From Armadillidium nasatum (taxonomy: Eukaryota; Arthropoda; Malacostraca; Isopoda; Armadillidiidae), in NCBI GenBank assembly GCA_009176605.1, contig SEYY01018660.1:15001-40000 (forward strand): a DNA stretch of 25,000 nucleotides, read 5' to 3'. Position 1 is the first letter of the stretch. Each line of letters opens with the position of its first letter. Position numbers and translations under genes: made by a program. A model generated the notes under the pieces. It did not search any database. It saw only the letters and a program-made list of their open reading frames with translations, and had not been told where the DNA came from. This document shows, one piece after another, positions 1 through 10,849 of the stretch.

Positions 1-139
1 CATATTTTTTTTTTAACATTTTGCTTATTAAGCAATCTTAAGGTGTTCTAAGTTACAATCATCATTATGTTTTTAAGTATGAAAAGTCTTAACTTATCAT
101 TATTTTTTTTTAAAGGTGTATTAAGAGAATTTCCAATTT
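1..139. other. AT-rich sequence, nothing recognised
   Basis: Low-complexity AT-rich DNA before the first duplicated block. I see no open frame, splice-bounded island or repeat signature. Confidence 0.4.
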
Positions 140-185
140 ATAACAATACCTGACGCTTAAAGAAAAGTTTTTATCAAAAAAACTA

Positions 186-258
186 TCAGGCTTGCATCAC
201 AACTGCAAATATTTCCCAACATGAAAATGGCAGAATTCGGCTTTTCAATTTCTCATCC
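186..258 (-). CDS. Exon-like island of block B, copy 1 (terminal-exon reading)
   Basis: On the minus strand a good acceptor (TTTCTACTTTCAG) is followed by a short frame starting DEKLKSRILPFSCWEIF and ending at a stop after 23 codons. Copy 2 (4536-4605) keeps the acceptor and the first 17 residues exactly, then diverges and stops nearly at the same place. Just past the stop both copies keep GCGTCAG followed by GTATTG. That could be a donor, so the island may instead be a longer exon that is non-coding at its end. The peptide is not recognised. The splice bounds and the frame are inferred from conservation and consensus only. Confidence 0.4.
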
Positions 259-698
259 CTGAAAGTAGAAACAAAACTTTTAAAACAAAAATTATAAAGC
301 TTAAAATATTTAAAATAATAAAATTTATCAGACATATCAAGAACTTCAGGATTCAGAGAATATCCGCGAATGATTTTAAATATTTATCATCAGCTATATT
401 TTTTATAAAAATTTTAAAAGGAATAATTTTCCAAATTAAAAAAAAAAAAAAAACAAAAAAACTTTCGTTTTGAATTACAATGAATTCAAGGGTAGCAACA
501 GCTAATAATAACATCTGTAATTTAAAAATCTTATAAAAATAGAACTATAAATTTACAAATATGGAAATTATCAAAATCAGTAGCAGAACTACATATCTTA
601 GAAAACTTGCTTAAATTTTATAACCTTTATTACCTAACTACAATACAATTCTTGACAACAAAAAATGAATATAGTATTTAGTAATGCAAGATACATAC

Positions 699-870
699 CT
701 TAACCTACTTAAAGTTAAGGTATCCATGTTCTTTTAATCACTGAAGTCCATAACTGAATTACGAACAGAGAGCAAACCGTTCTGAATTTTTGTTACACAA
801 TCCAATTTTAATCTATGCAGACAATTCAACTTTTGAAGGCGCACCAAGGACGGGAAACAGTTTGTAAGAT
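699..870 (-). CDS. Conserved island with donor, block B copy 1
   Basis: On the minus strand TTAAG is followed by the donor-like GTATGTATC. The same junction occurs in copy 2 at 5055 (GTATGTGTC), and the same donor with its downstream flank recurs in the third copy at 9935. Upstream sequence through about 870 is similar between copies 1 and 2, but no frame is shared by them. The frame open in copy 1 is not kept in copy 2. I read this as an exon 3' end of uncertain length and uncertain coding status. Confidence 0.3.
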
Positions 871-914
871 TTAAATTTTTTTTTTTTTTTAAATAATTTA
901 AATCCACCACGAAC

Positions 915-968
915 CTTTTGCAAAATTTCTTCAAACTGGTTGAATACTTTATAAATGCTACAAATATT
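915..968 (-). CDS. Exon-like island of block B, copy 1
   Basis: On the minus strand the acceptor ATATACTTTCAG is followed by 54 nt, then by GTTCGT. This gives 18 open codons, NICSIYKVFNQFEEILQK. A diverged counterpart sits at 10351-10415 in the third copy, also behind a TTTCAG acceptor and ending AAAAG before GTTGGT. Block B copy 2 lacks it, because that block is cut short at the A2 junction. The donor is not a strong consensus. The peptide is not recognised. Confidence 0.35.
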
Positions 969-1612
969 CTGAAAGTATATAATAGGAGTTAAAAACCACT
1001 TCATTACATTTACTACTGGAAAAATTCATTCAACTCAGAAATTCTATAATCAACATTTAAAACCTTTAGTCGGGGAAAGAATTCAATATCATCATATTCT
1101 AACCAGAAGAATTATTCTTACATAAAAATGCTTCATAAGCTAACAAAAAACACGTTTTATCAAGTTCCAGAATGGCTTAAGTGTATGTAAATCATGTACC
1201 CATAAATACAGCTAACAGAACAAATAAAGCAATGATGTTTCACAGATCAGACTGCAGTAAAGTGTGTAAAAGCATGAAACAAGGGGAAATTTTTTACATT
1301 AAATTTTTAAAAATAGGCAGCGAAGATTTATGTATTTTTATCTAATTAGACAAGATATTGCTGACAGTTTTGAAACATATATATAAATATACATTAAACT
1401 AAAAATGTTAAAAATCATAAGTAAATTTTTACTGCTTTATAAAAATTAAGTTTGACTTTAATCTCTATTAAAAGCATAACCGACTTCAATTTTTCAAAAT
1501 ATCAATAATTAAGAAAATTATTTCCCCCCCGTCTGAATTAACAGTAATAGTACGTATGATTCAACGATGCGATAAAAAACCATGCATACAAATCCCCCCC
1601 AAAAAATTCAAA

Positions 1613-1617
1613 ACACA

Positions 1618-1666
<49 letters not shown>
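1613..1666. repeat. (CA)n(TA)n compound microsatellite
   Basis: A short CA run is followed by an uninterrupted run of 23 TA units. The corresponding site in block C copy 2 (about 6556-6567) has only a few TA units, so this array grew in copy 1 or shrank in copy 2 after the duplication. Confidence 0.95.
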
Positions 1667-1669
<3 letters not shown>

Positions 1670-1912
1670 CTTTACAGCAGAGGTAGACAAGACTCAATTA
1701 CATGCGTATTAAATCTGATATTAACTTAGTTCAATTTATTCAGTCAAAGAACCGATTTAATATACAAATAAAATAAATTTTATAATTTTTGCTTAAAATA
1801 TTTAATTGTAAAAACTTAATTCAATAATTGTAAATACACAAAAGAAAAATTCTTTTTTTGTTTATATATATTTTTTTTTTAAAAATTAGAATGCCTTAAA
1901 AGAAAAACTTAC

Positions 1913-1971
1913 TAATGTCAAAACGAAGGTATCTCCTATTTTCCTCCATTCTTTCAAATAGGTTTCTCGAA
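1913..1971 (-). CDS. Exon-like island of block C, copy 1
   Basis: On the minus strand a T-rich acceptor ending TTTAG is followed by 59 nt, then by a full-consensus donor GTAAGT. The open frame reads SRNLFERMEENRRYLRFDI. Copy 2 (6838-6898) keeps both splice signals and all but one of these residues (N becomes S); a Leu codon differs synonymously (CTA against TTG). Copy 2 is 2 nt longer just before the donor. Conservation by codon plus two conserved splice sites makes this the most convincing coding island in the array. The family is not recognised. Confidence 0.5.
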
Positions 1972-2260
1972 CTAAAAAAAAATATATATATATATTTAAA
2001 GCCAAATAATAAGTGAAATATATGGATAAATTCCAAAATTATCAGTCCTGTTGAGCTTGAATTATATTATCATATAATCAATCAATATAATGGATATCAT
2101 CATATATAAGAAATATTTTACAAGTTTAAAAATAATTCTATCTATATCGATGAAAATTGTACCAAAGCCTAAAACTATTACTAAATATCAGCAATTTTAT
2201 AGATGCTGTGTTTGCTAAGATGATAAATTTAGTATAAATATTAAAATATTCAGTTAAGGT

Positions 2261-2437
<177 letters not shown>

Positions 2438-2951
2438 CTGAAAAGAAAATTAAAATTTAGAACTGCATTCATTTTTTTTTTGTGCGAAATATACAAAAAT
2501 TAACTATTTCAGTGATTTTTTTTTCTTCGTGATTTAATCAGCACAGGTCTGTGAAAATTCTCATCATAAAAAAAACTTTTAAAAAGTTTGGGTAAAATAT
2601 AGTGTACACTAATATTATTCAAACGTTTTAGCACTGCCTCAAATTAATATTGAAGAAAACTATTGATTGCGATATTTTTAAAAAATTATTATATATTGTT
2701 TAGTTCTTAACAGTAGTCAATGGAAAACTTTTCCATATTACAAGATTTAATGTAGAATTTTTGCTGCTATGTAAATTACATACTGTTAATAAAGCCTCAT
2801 TACCTTCAATAGTAGCTTAGTCCAAATGAATGAAAAAGTAGCGAATATTTGTAGGTGGCAATTATATCAATGAAATTTTAAAGTTTTAGATGAAAAGTTG
2901 AAAAATGATCTTGTAATTGATCCTTAACTAGCCACAAGTATAAATACGTAC

Positions 2952-3114
2952 TTTTGAGTATTCCAATTTCCACTTGACAGATATGACAGCATGAATGTAA
3001 CAGGAAACCAACGAAATTTTTCAGCAATTCAAAAAACATGTTTAAATCCGAGGAAGAAAATGTTGCTGTAAATAATTCTTCATAACTTCTTTCAATACAG
3101 GTCAAAAAATAATT
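2952..3114 (-). CDS. Largest exon-like island of block C, copy 1
   Basis: On the minus strand the strong acceptor AAATTTTCTTTCAG opens a frame beginning NYFLTCIERSYEELF and continuing through a hydrophobic stretch with NFVGFLLHSCCHICQ. A possible donor GTACGT gives an exon of 163 nt. The composition (alternating Leu/Phe/Ile and polar residues) would suit alpha-helices, but I do not recognise the protein. The upstream island at 3291-3340 ends in phase 0, which fits this start. In copy 2 (7885-8051) acceptor and donor are kept but small length changes break the shared frame, so that copy looks like a pseudogene, or neither copy is coding. Confidence 0.45.
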
Positions 3115-3290
3115 CTGAAAGAAAATTTAAAAAGTCACAAAAAGAACTTGGTAAAAGTTAAAATTAAAATTATTGAATTTTCAGTTAGAGCTAATACTAT
3201 TTTTGTCTACAGACTGTTCAGACAGGGATAACTATTCATCATTCAAGTATAATTTACATTATATTTCATGAAGTTGCAGTAGGTAATTAC

Positions 3291-3340
3291 CTTAAAAATT
3301 TCTGAACTTTTCTCCAAAATTAATCTACAGCAGTTAAAAT
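3291..3340 (-). CDS. Exon-like island of block C, copy 1
   Basis: On the minus strand a very good acceptor (TTTTTTGTTTTTACAG) is followed by 50 nt, then by the donor GTAATT. After two leading nucleotides the frame reads FNCCRLILEKSSEIFK and ends in phase 0, in step with the next island at 2952-3114. The counterpart in copy 2 (about 8225-8275) keeps the general sequence, but one base shorter in the middle, so its frame shifts. The product is not recognised. Confidence 0.4.
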
Positions 3341-3725
3341 CTGTAAAAACAAAAAACTAATAAACATTTTCATTAAAAATATTTTTTTTTTTTTATTATC
3401 TACACTTAAATCAGAGAGATTCCATGTATTATCATTATAATATCATATGTCCCTAAAATTCTTTCATCATAGATTATGCTCTAAGTTAATTTAAAAAAAA
3501 AAAAAATTTAGAGAAAATAAAATTGTTAAATCAATTAAGATTGAAAATTGTTCATTGTAGAAATTTAGGACCCTAATAATATGAAGACCAATGCCAGATT
3601 TAAATGTTTTTATTCAGGACAACGAAATTCAAAAAATTTGGGTCATTCATTTTATGAGTAATTATTTCAACTATTTAAAGTATGAAAATTGAAATTATCA
3701 ACTTCTCAGATTCAAAGTACGTAAG

Positions 3726-3878
<153 letters not shown>

Positions 3879-3929
3879 GATGTGACAAAACTATTACACA
3901 TTTCATTCAGACAACATTGCAAAATTTAC

Positions 3930-3972
3930 CTGAATGGAGATTTTCCTAAACTTCAACAAAAACCAAAGAAAC
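3930..3972 (-). CDS. Possible small exon between blocks C1 and A1
   Basis: On the minus strand a long T-run acceptor ending ACAG is followed by 43 nt, then by the donor GTAAAT. After one leading nucleotide the frame reads [14 protein letters not shown], a hydrophobic then basic peptide. I found no second copy in the window, so the support is splice consensus alone. Its end phase does not match the island at 3291-3340. Confidence 0.25.
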
Positions 3973-4164
3973 CTGTAAAAAAAAAAAAAATTTAATAGAT
4001 CTACATTCAAGTAAAAATCTTATTTGCAAATTATGAAAAAGTTTCAGACAAATGCCTCGAAATTGACTTCAGGGACGCAAAACGCGTGTTTGTCAGACTC
4101 GTCATCTAGATATCATCATTAAAAAGAAATTTGAAAACGTGCATACAAATAACTTTCCTCTTAC

Positions 4165-4455
4165 CTTTAAAAGTGGCTTAAAGAAATTTCATTTGAATCT
4201 GCAAAATAGAAAAAAAGATTACTTTTTTTAACGAACTACAATAACTATTAGCTATATTATTCAAGAATTGAAGTTACATCCTATCGTTTAGTTATTTAAA
4301 TATAAGTATTGGAATGTCATGAAACTCTCTATTCAAAAGAAATAGAAAGGGATTAATCATTCCATTTAATCTAGCCAAAGATGATTAGAAAGGAAAGCAA
4401 ACGCTTACCATCTTGCCCAATGTTACTTTGGCATAAGCCATTCCTACTAAAATTT
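4165..4455 (-). repeat. Duplicated block A, copy 1, with two exon-like islands
   Basis: The block matches 5255-5540 closely, including the long shared word ATAGAAAGGGATTAATCATT. On the minus strand the first island (4409-4441) begins with ATG, encodes MAYAKVTLGKM and ends exactly at a donor, GTAAGC. The second island (4165-4198) sits between the acceptor TTCTATTTTGCAG and the donor GTAAGA. A 35-nt counterpart of the second island, with its own acceptor and donor (GTAAAG), is at 10699-10733. Read from the first island, the second reaches a stop after six codons. The pair could therefore be a 5' leader with a small upstream frame, a non-coding RNA, or a decayed gene. Confidence 0.55.
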
Positions 4456-4481
4456 TCACCAGAGGGCATAACACTAAATTA

Positions 4482-5240
4482 TATAACAATACCTGACGCT
4501 TAACGAAAGAAGTTTTCCTTTTCAAAAAAAAATATCTAGCTTGCATCAACTTCAAATATTTCCCAACATGAAAATGGCAGAATTCGGCTTTTCAATTTCT
4601 CATCCCTGAAAGTAGAAACAAAATAACTTGAAACAAAAATTATAAAGCTTATAATTTTTAGAATAATAAAATTGATCAGACATATCAACTACTTCAGGAT
4701 TCAGAGAATATCCGCGAATGATTTTAAATATTTATCATCAGCTATATTTTTAAAAAAAATTTAAGGAATTAATTTTCCAAATTAAAAGAAAAAAAAATTT
4801 GTTTTGAATCACAATGAATTCTACGGTAGCAACAGCCAACAAACAATACCTCATCTGTAATTTAGGAATCTTACAAAAATAGAACTATAAATTTACAAAT
4901 ATTAATTCAGGGTGGAAATTTATGAAAACGATCAGTAGCAAAGTTGAATATTTCATAAAATTTGCATAAATTTTATCTTTATTTACTAATTACAATACAA
5001 TTCTTGACAACAGAAAAAATTAAGTTTAAGTATTTAGTAATGCTAGACACATACCTTAACCTACTTAAAATTAAGAAGTCCGTATTCTTTTTATCTTTGA
5101 AGTTCATAGCTGAATTACAAACAAATCAAAGCAAACGTTCTGGCTTTTTGTTATACAATATAATTTTAATCTATGCAGACAACTTTTGAAGCCACACAAA
5201 GTATAGGAAAGTTTGTAAGATTTTTTTTTTTTTCTCAAAA
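4482..5240. repeat. Tandem-duplication block B, copy 2
   Basis: Second copy of 140-870, truncated where block A copy 2 begins at about 5250. Best-kept stretches: 4487-4640, 4690-4745, 4805-4830, 4985-5075, and 5095-5215. The block lacks the 915-968 island of copy 1. Confidence 0.8.
4536..4605 (-). CDS. Exon-like island of block B, copy 2
   Basis: On the minus strand the acceptor TTTCTACTTTCAG and the first 17 codons, DEKLKSRILPFSCWEIF, are identical to copy 1 at 186-258. The frame then reads EVDAS and stops. Exact retention of the coding start and acceptor beside heavily changed flanks supports past selection. The function is unknown. Confidence 0.4.
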
Positions 5241-5254
5241 ATTTAAATTCACAA

Positions 5255-5540
5255 AGTTAAAGAAATTTCATTTGCATCTGCAAAATAAAAAAAAAAATAC
5301 ATTTACGAACTACATTCATTGAGTAAAAGTATCAGCTATATTATTCAGTAATTAAAGTTACATCCTATCGTTTAGTTATTTAAAAGTAAGTATTGGAATG
5401 CTATGAAACTCTCTATTCAAAAGAAATAGAAAGGGATTAATCATTCCATTTAATCTAGCCAAAGATGATTAGAAATGAAAGCAAACGCTTACCATCTTGC
5501 CCAATGTTACTTTGGCATAAACCATTCTTACTAAAAATTT
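5255..5540 (-). repeat. Duplicated block A, copy 2, with a start-codon island
   Basis: On the minus strand the island at 5493-5525 reads MVYAKVTLGKM and ends at the donor GTAAGC. It differs from copy 1 at one residue. The second island keeps its acceptor (TTTTGCAG before 5277) but is cut off near 5250 at the junction with block B copy 2, so it has no donor. This junction marks a duplication breakpoint. The order A2-B2-A1 on the minus strand shows that block A was duplicated around block B. Confidence 0.55.
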
Positions 5541-5854
5541 TTAACAGTACGTAAGACTAAATGATTCAAGCCTTATGTGAATCATAAGGTTTACATACAT
5601 CTATCTAACAACAAAGGTTCATAAATCAGGTTTTGTACTGCATGTAACGAGAAAATCTTACATTAAAATATAGGAAGAAAGATGGTTACAATAACAGCTA
5701 TATATATAACTCGCGGACTTTTAAACGCTTAGCTATTACGAACGATAGTTATTCTTTTAATTTGATAAATTCCTATAAATAACCTAACAAGTAGAACCTA
5801 AACCAATGATAAACAAATTGTTTAAAATATTTTTAGACAAAGCTAGTTTTTAAA
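5541..5854. other. AT-rich spacer, nothing recognised
   Basis: Sequence between block A copy 2 and block D copy 1. I see no open frame of note, splice-bounded island or repeat family. Confidence 0.3.
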
Positions 5855-5990
5855 ACTTAATTCAATAATACTACAGATGATGGTACGTGTCGATAAAAAT
5901 CATTCTGATAACAATGATGGATAAATCACAACTTTAAAACCTAAACAAAGTTTTTGCTTCAGCTACATTAAATAAAGTTGAGCCTCATGT
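5855..5990. repeat. Duplicated block D, copy 1
   Basis: Matches 8378-8480. Shared words include AGATGATGGT, AAAATCATT, GATAAATCA-type and TTTTGCTTCA-type stretches, in the same order and strand. Block D flanks block C copy 2 on both sides (D1-C2-D2). This suggests that a D-C unit was once tandemly repeated. Confidence 0.55.
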
Positions 5991-5999
5991 TATATTTTT

Positions 6000-6265
6000 A
6001 GTGATACGTGTTTGGTCTTAAAAATGAATGCAGTTAGTTAATTAATTAACTTTCACAAATAAAACAAAAACATCTAACATAACTTTCATTTACTTGGTCA
6101 AAATGCAACGAAAATTATCCATTCACAGCTTCATACACAAAAGGCCATATGATAATTACAGATACATCCTACATTAAAATCTTTCAGCCTAATTATGAAG
6201 TTAGATCTTTAAATTGTCAAGAGACATACAAGGAAAATTTTTTTTTTAGTTTTAAGGTCAAAACT
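6000..6265. other. AT-rich spacer, nothing recognised
   Basis: Sequence between block D copy 1 and block C copy 2. I find no exon-like island and no match elsewhere in the window. Confidence 0.3.
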
Positions 6266-6837
6266 TATTGATCAGATAGACTGCAGTAAATTGTATAAGA
6301 ATTCCTACGGAAAACGTTTTACATTAAATCTTTAAAATGTAGGCAGAACAGAAATTTAATCCATTTTTATCTAATTAGATAATTGCCGAACAGTTTTGAA
6401 ACAAGTATGAAAATATACCTTAAATTAAAATGGGTTTTACTCTAAATCATAATCGCCAAATTTTACTGCATTGTAAAAATTAATAGTAATCGTACGTATA
6501 ATCCAACGATGCGAAAAAAAAAAAAACTATACAAACCAGAAGAGAATTCAAAACCATAAATATATAAATTTCTTTACAGCAGAGTTAGGCAACTCAACCC
6601 ATGCATATTAAACCTGACATTAATTTAGTTGATTTACTCAAAGAACAGATTTAATATCTACATAAAATAATTTTTGCAATTTACGCTTAAAACGTACAAT
6701 TGTAAAAACTGACAATTTAATAAACAATGGTTCCAATCACAAACATTTTCCACTATTCCCAATCATTCTTTAAATAAGTAAATAAATAAAAAAAAAAATT
6801 ACATTTGATATTAAAATGCCTTAAAAGAAAAACTTAC

Positions 6838-6898
6838 CAAGATGTCAAAACGAAGGTATCTCCTACTTTCCTCCATTCTTTCAAACAAATTTCTCGAA
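6838..6898 (-). CDS. Exon-like island of block C, copy 2
   Basis: Minus-strand acceptor TTTTTTAG, then 61 nt, then donor GTAAGT. After one leading nucleotide the frame reads SRNLFERMEESRRYLRFDIL. It differs from copy 1 (1913-1971) by one residue, some silent changes and 2 extra nt before the donor. The unknown product is the same as for copy 1. Confidence 0.5.
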
Positions 6899-7196
6899 CT
6901 AAAAAATATATATACATATATATATAAATTTGTAACCAAATAATGAAATATATAGATAAATTACAAAATTATTCAGTCCTGTTGAGCTTGAATTATATTA
7001 TCATATAATCAATCAATATAACGAGTATCATCATATATAAATATTTATACAATAAAAATAATTTTAACGATATCAGTGAAAATTGTACCAAAACAAAACT
7101 ATTAGTACTAAATATCAGCAATTTTATAGAAGCGGTGTTTGCAAAGATCATAAATTTAGCTTAGATATTAAAAAAATCAGTCAAGGTTTATATCAC

Positions 7197-7335
<139 letters not shown>

Positions 7336-7336
7336 C

Positions 7337-7387
7337 CTTTACTTCATTGCCAGCTCTGGATATAGATTCTTCTAGGAATTACAATAC
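7337..7387 (-). CDS. Exon-like island of block C, copy 2
   Basis: Minus-strand acceptor TTTTCAG, 51 nt, donor GTAAAA. From the inner TTCCTAG acceptor the frame reads [12 protein letters not shown] and ends in phase 0. The equivalent island in copy 1 has lost its donor. Confidence 0.4.
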
Positions 7388-7884
7388 CTGAAAAGAAAAC
7401 TCAAGTTTAAAACAGGGCATTAATTTTGAGGTGGAAATATAGAAACTTTTATTTCAGTGATTTTTTTTTATTCATTATTTAATCAGTACAGGTCTGTGAA
7501 AACTCTCATCATAAAAAATGCATTAAAAAGAGATTTGGTGATATAAGTGTACACTAATATTCAACTGGTAAGATTTTTAACGTGAGCCTCAACTTTCTCA
7601 AATATTAAAGTAAGAAAACTAATTGATCGCAAGATATTTATATCGGTTAATTCTTTAACCTAGGTCAATGGAAAACTGATCCATATTACAAAATTTAATG
7701 TAGAAATTTTTGTTGCCATGAATCAAGCCTCATTACTATCAATGGTAGTTTAGTCCAAGTGAATGAAAACTGGCGAATATTTGTTAAGTGACAATTATAT
7801 CAATAAAATTTTAAATCTTTCGTGGCAAAGTCGAAAAATGATCTTGTGATTGATCCTTAACTAGTCACAAGTATGAATACGTAC

Positions 7885-8051
7885 TTTTGAGTATTCCAAT
7901 TTCCACTTCTAATAGATATGACAGCATGAATGTAACAGGAAACCAACGAAATTTTTCCGCAATTCAAAAAACAAGTTTAAATTCGAGGGAGAAAATGCTT
8001 GTTGTAAACAATTCTTCATAACTTCTTTCAATACAGGTCAAAAAATAATTC
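7885..8051 (-). pseudogene. Counterpart of the largest block C island, frame-disrupted
   Basis: The acceptor (TTTCTTTCAG), the first 15 codons (NYFLTCIERSYEELF) and the GTACGT end are the same as in 2952-3114. One inserted base shortly after codon 16 shifts the frame to an early stop, and further insertions follow. If copy 1 is coding, this copy is a pseudogene exon. The island itself is still very similar at DNA level, so the loss of frame is recent relative to the duplication, or the transcript is non-coding in both. Confidence 0.4.
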
Positions 8052-8323
8052 TGAAAGAAAATTTAAAAAGTCACAAAAAGAACTTGATAAAAGCTAAAAT
8101 TAAAACTATTGAATTTTCAGTTAGAGCTAATACTATTTTTGTCTACAGACTGTTCAGACAGGGATAACTATTCATCATTCAAATATTAAGTATATTTCGA
8201 AATACAATTAAATGTGTAAAAATACCTTAAATCGACATTCCCCTTATTTTTCTCCAAAGTAATCTTAGAAAATCTTAACGCTTAATAAAACCAAATGAAA
8301 CACCAGATTGTAATTCAAATCTG

Positions 8324-8349
8324 AAAAAAAAAAAAAAAAAAAAAAAAAA
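8324..8349. repeat. Poly(A) tract
   Basis: An uninterrupted run of about 26 A. It sits at the edge between block C copy 2 and block D copy 2. It could mark an old retroposition tail, but no element body is visible next to it. Confidence 0.9.
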
Positions 8350-8377
8350 TAAATAAAAATATGGATTTAATTTATTA

Positions 8378-8480
8378 AAAAGTAAAACTTCAGATGATGG
8401 TGCATGTTGATTAAAATCATTTTGATCATACATTGGTGAATAAATCATCATTTAAATAGTTTCAAATTCTGCTTTAATGA
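8378..8480. repeat. Duplicated block D, copy 2
   Basis: Second copy of 5855-5990, on the far side of block C copy 2. More diverged than blocks A and C. Confidence 0.5.
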
Positions 8481-9107
<627 letters not shown>

Positions 9108-9124
9108 TGTTTGGTCTTGTTTCA

Positions 9125-9335
9125 AGGTAAGAAAGAGAACTACGAAGAACTGGTTAAACAAATAAATGCATGTAGGGATTTAGGATGTAAAATGTTCTTA
9201 AAAGTACATTTCCTAGATTCACATCTACATTATTTTCCTGAGAGCTGCAGTGATGTTTCCGAAGAAAATGGCGAAAGGTTCCATAAAGATATAATGACCA
9301 TGGAAAAGCGATATGAATACACAGCGTGGAAATAA
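9125..9335 (+). pseudogene. C-terminal fragment of an arthropod multicopy transposase-like protein
   Basis: The frame contains LGCKMFLKVHFLDSHLHYFP and ends in SEENGERFHKDIMTMEKRYE. From memory this matches the C-terminal part of a large family of predicted proteins scattered through arthropod genomes. There the usual form is LGCNMS-KVHFLHSHLD-FPENLG, then SDEQGERFHQDI-TMEERYQGRWD, followed by MMADYCW. Here the segment stops soon after the RYQ-like position and lacks the ADYCW part. There is no start codon of its own, and it is cut on the left near a TA array. I regard it as a fragment of a dispersed element. The biochemical role of the family is not known to me; a transposase-like role is inference from copy number. 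Confidence 0.75.
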
Positions 9336-9340
9336 AATTA

Positions 9341-9680
9341 TATATATAAAAAGCTGAAATTGTCCATAACTTGAAAACTGTGACACAGAAAAACTAATTA
9401 CAAATTTGAATCCAGAAAAATGTCAGAAAATCAGATTTTGCATAATAAACTTTTTTTTAAAAAAGTACAAAAAAATTAATATATTTTTGATTCACAATAG
9501 TGATTCAACAGGTTTACTTAGGTAAGGTTAAAAGTTTGAGAGAGAGGGGGGGGAATGCAAGATAAAATTATCAATATAACCTGTATTCATACATATCATT
9601 GCTATGATATTGTTGTAAATCAAATTTGAATAACTTAAGCTACATTTCAAAATTTTTTTGTTTATACTTTCAGTCACTGG
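9341..9680. other. AT-rich sequence, nothing recognised
   Basis: A short purine-rich patch (GAGAGAGAGGGGGGGGAA) lies at about 9537-9555. Otherwise there are no features. Confidence 0.3.
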
Positions 9681-9687
9681 GTAAAAG

Positions 9688-9834
<147 letters not shown>

Positions 9835-9934
9835 TTTATACCTAATCACTTTACAATTTTAAGCACAGTACAGTGCAAATAATGTTAAAGAGTTGATATT
9901 AAGGTATGCTATTTAGTAAAGCAAAGATACATAC

Positions 9935-10056
9935 CATAATGAAGGTGTATCCTTTACTTCCGGATTCGTTTGGGCATAGGTTGAATTGATATTTGGCAAA
10001 TTTTGAAACATTTTCATGACTTAATTTTACACAGACTATAGAGCAAATCTTGCTTT
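9935..10056 (-). CDS. Possible exon with conserved donor, third copy
   Basis: On the minus strand a frame of about 40 codons ends KYQFNLCPNESGSKGYTFIM, exactly at the donor GTATGTATC. The donor and its intron side are shared with 699 (copy 1) and 5055 (copy 2). The upstream boundary is unclear; the frame opens after a stop near 10057. The coding part is not shared with copies 1 and 2. The product is not recognised. Confidence 0.3.
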
Positions 10057-10350
10057 ATGTTAAAAGCACAGATTTTTATACTTTTGAAGATTGCAAAAAA
10101 ATTTTCAAGGGCAATTAATTGCCTACCATGGCCTGGAAACTTTCCGATTTAATATACCATGATGATAGCGTTCACTCGAAAATATCTGAAATGGAAGATA
10201 ATGCTTATTTAAAAAAAATATAATAATTTAACACTCGGCAGTGTACTTTCTTTCAATCAGCGGGAAAAGTTTCCTCAAGAATCAGAATTACGTCCCAAAA
10301 TCATCATAAAAATAATAATAAAAAATAAAAATACAAAATTCACAACCAAC

Positions 10351-10415
10351 CTTTTATTACAAATTTCTTTTTCCAAAAAAAAGCAGTCAGATCCTTAATT
10401 TCCACAATTTGTTCT
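10351..10415 (-). CDS. Exon-like island of block B, third copy
   Basis: Minus-strand acceptor ATATAATTTCAG, then 65 nt, then GTTGGT. After one nucleotide the frame reads EQIVEIKDLTAFFWKKKFVI. The right part of the DNA is alignable with 915-968 of copy 1. The peptides are not alike, so coding is doubtful. Confidence 0.3.
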
Positions 10416-10698
10416 CTGAAATTATATATAAAAAGTTTTAATGATTTCATTAAGTTGCGCAATGAAAATTTTATGAATCTTAATAATTCAGAAATATTTG
10501 TCAACATTTAACCATTCTGTCGGGGAAAGAAGAAAAATTTTAAGAATATCATCATAAATTCAACGATTATAAACAAAAAAAAAAGTCAACCTATAATAAT
10601 AGTTACATTTCTAATTCACAAACCACTACGATCTCAATTATCATAAAAATTAAATAAAAGGTTTATATATAATATACGAATACATTAACAATCTTTAC

Positions 10699-10733
10699 CT
10701 TTTAAAAGGTGGTCTAAAACATTTCATTCACCT
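10699..10733 (-). ncRNA. Exon-like island of block A, third copy
   Basis: Thirty-five nt between the acceptor CTTATTTTACAG and the donor GTAAAG on the minus strand, the counterpart of 4165-4198. The donor, acceptor and length are kept. The continuous frames contain stops in all copies, which argues for an untranslated exon or a decayed one. Confidence 0.3.
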
Positions 10734-10849
10734 CTGTAAAATAAGAAAAAATTAACTTAAAATTAGAATCTCTTTTTTTGAAGGAAAATAAATAAATAAT
10801 TCATTGTTAAAAAATTAAGCCGCTCAGATCTCATAATCTTAACCATCAC

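Larger units (their letters stand above)
140..1110. repeat. Tandem-duplication block B, copy 1
   Basis: Positions 141-290 match 4487-4640 closely, including a long stretch with no differences that starts at the word AACATGAAAATGGCAGAATT. Similarity to copy 2 continues patchily through 650-870. The part from about 900 to 1110 has no counterpart in copy 2. It does resemble 10340-10560 in the third copy, with the shared words GTCGGGGAAAGAA and AATATCATCAT. Insertions, deletions and homopolymer changes sit between the conserved islands. This is what one expects of an old duplication whose introns or spacers drift faster than its exons. Confidence 0.8.
9840..10740. repeat. Third, diverged copy of blocks B and A
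   Basis: TATTTAGTAA, a short gap, then AGATACATACC at 9910-9935 matches 670-700 and 5030-5055. The stretch 10340-10560 matches 900-1100 of copy 1, including TCAACATTTAA, GTCGGGGAAAGAA and AATATCATCAT. The end of block A (island 4165-4198) has its counterpart at 10699-10733. Divergence is much greater than between copies 1 and 2, so this is the oldest or the least constrained copy. The order on the minus strand (A, then B) is the same as for A2-B2. Confidence 0.65.

Noticed and set aside
4962-5189. 75-codon plus-strand open frame in block B copy 2
   Set aside because: Not kept in block B copy 1, on the opposite strand to the splice-bounded islands, and of AT-rich random composition.
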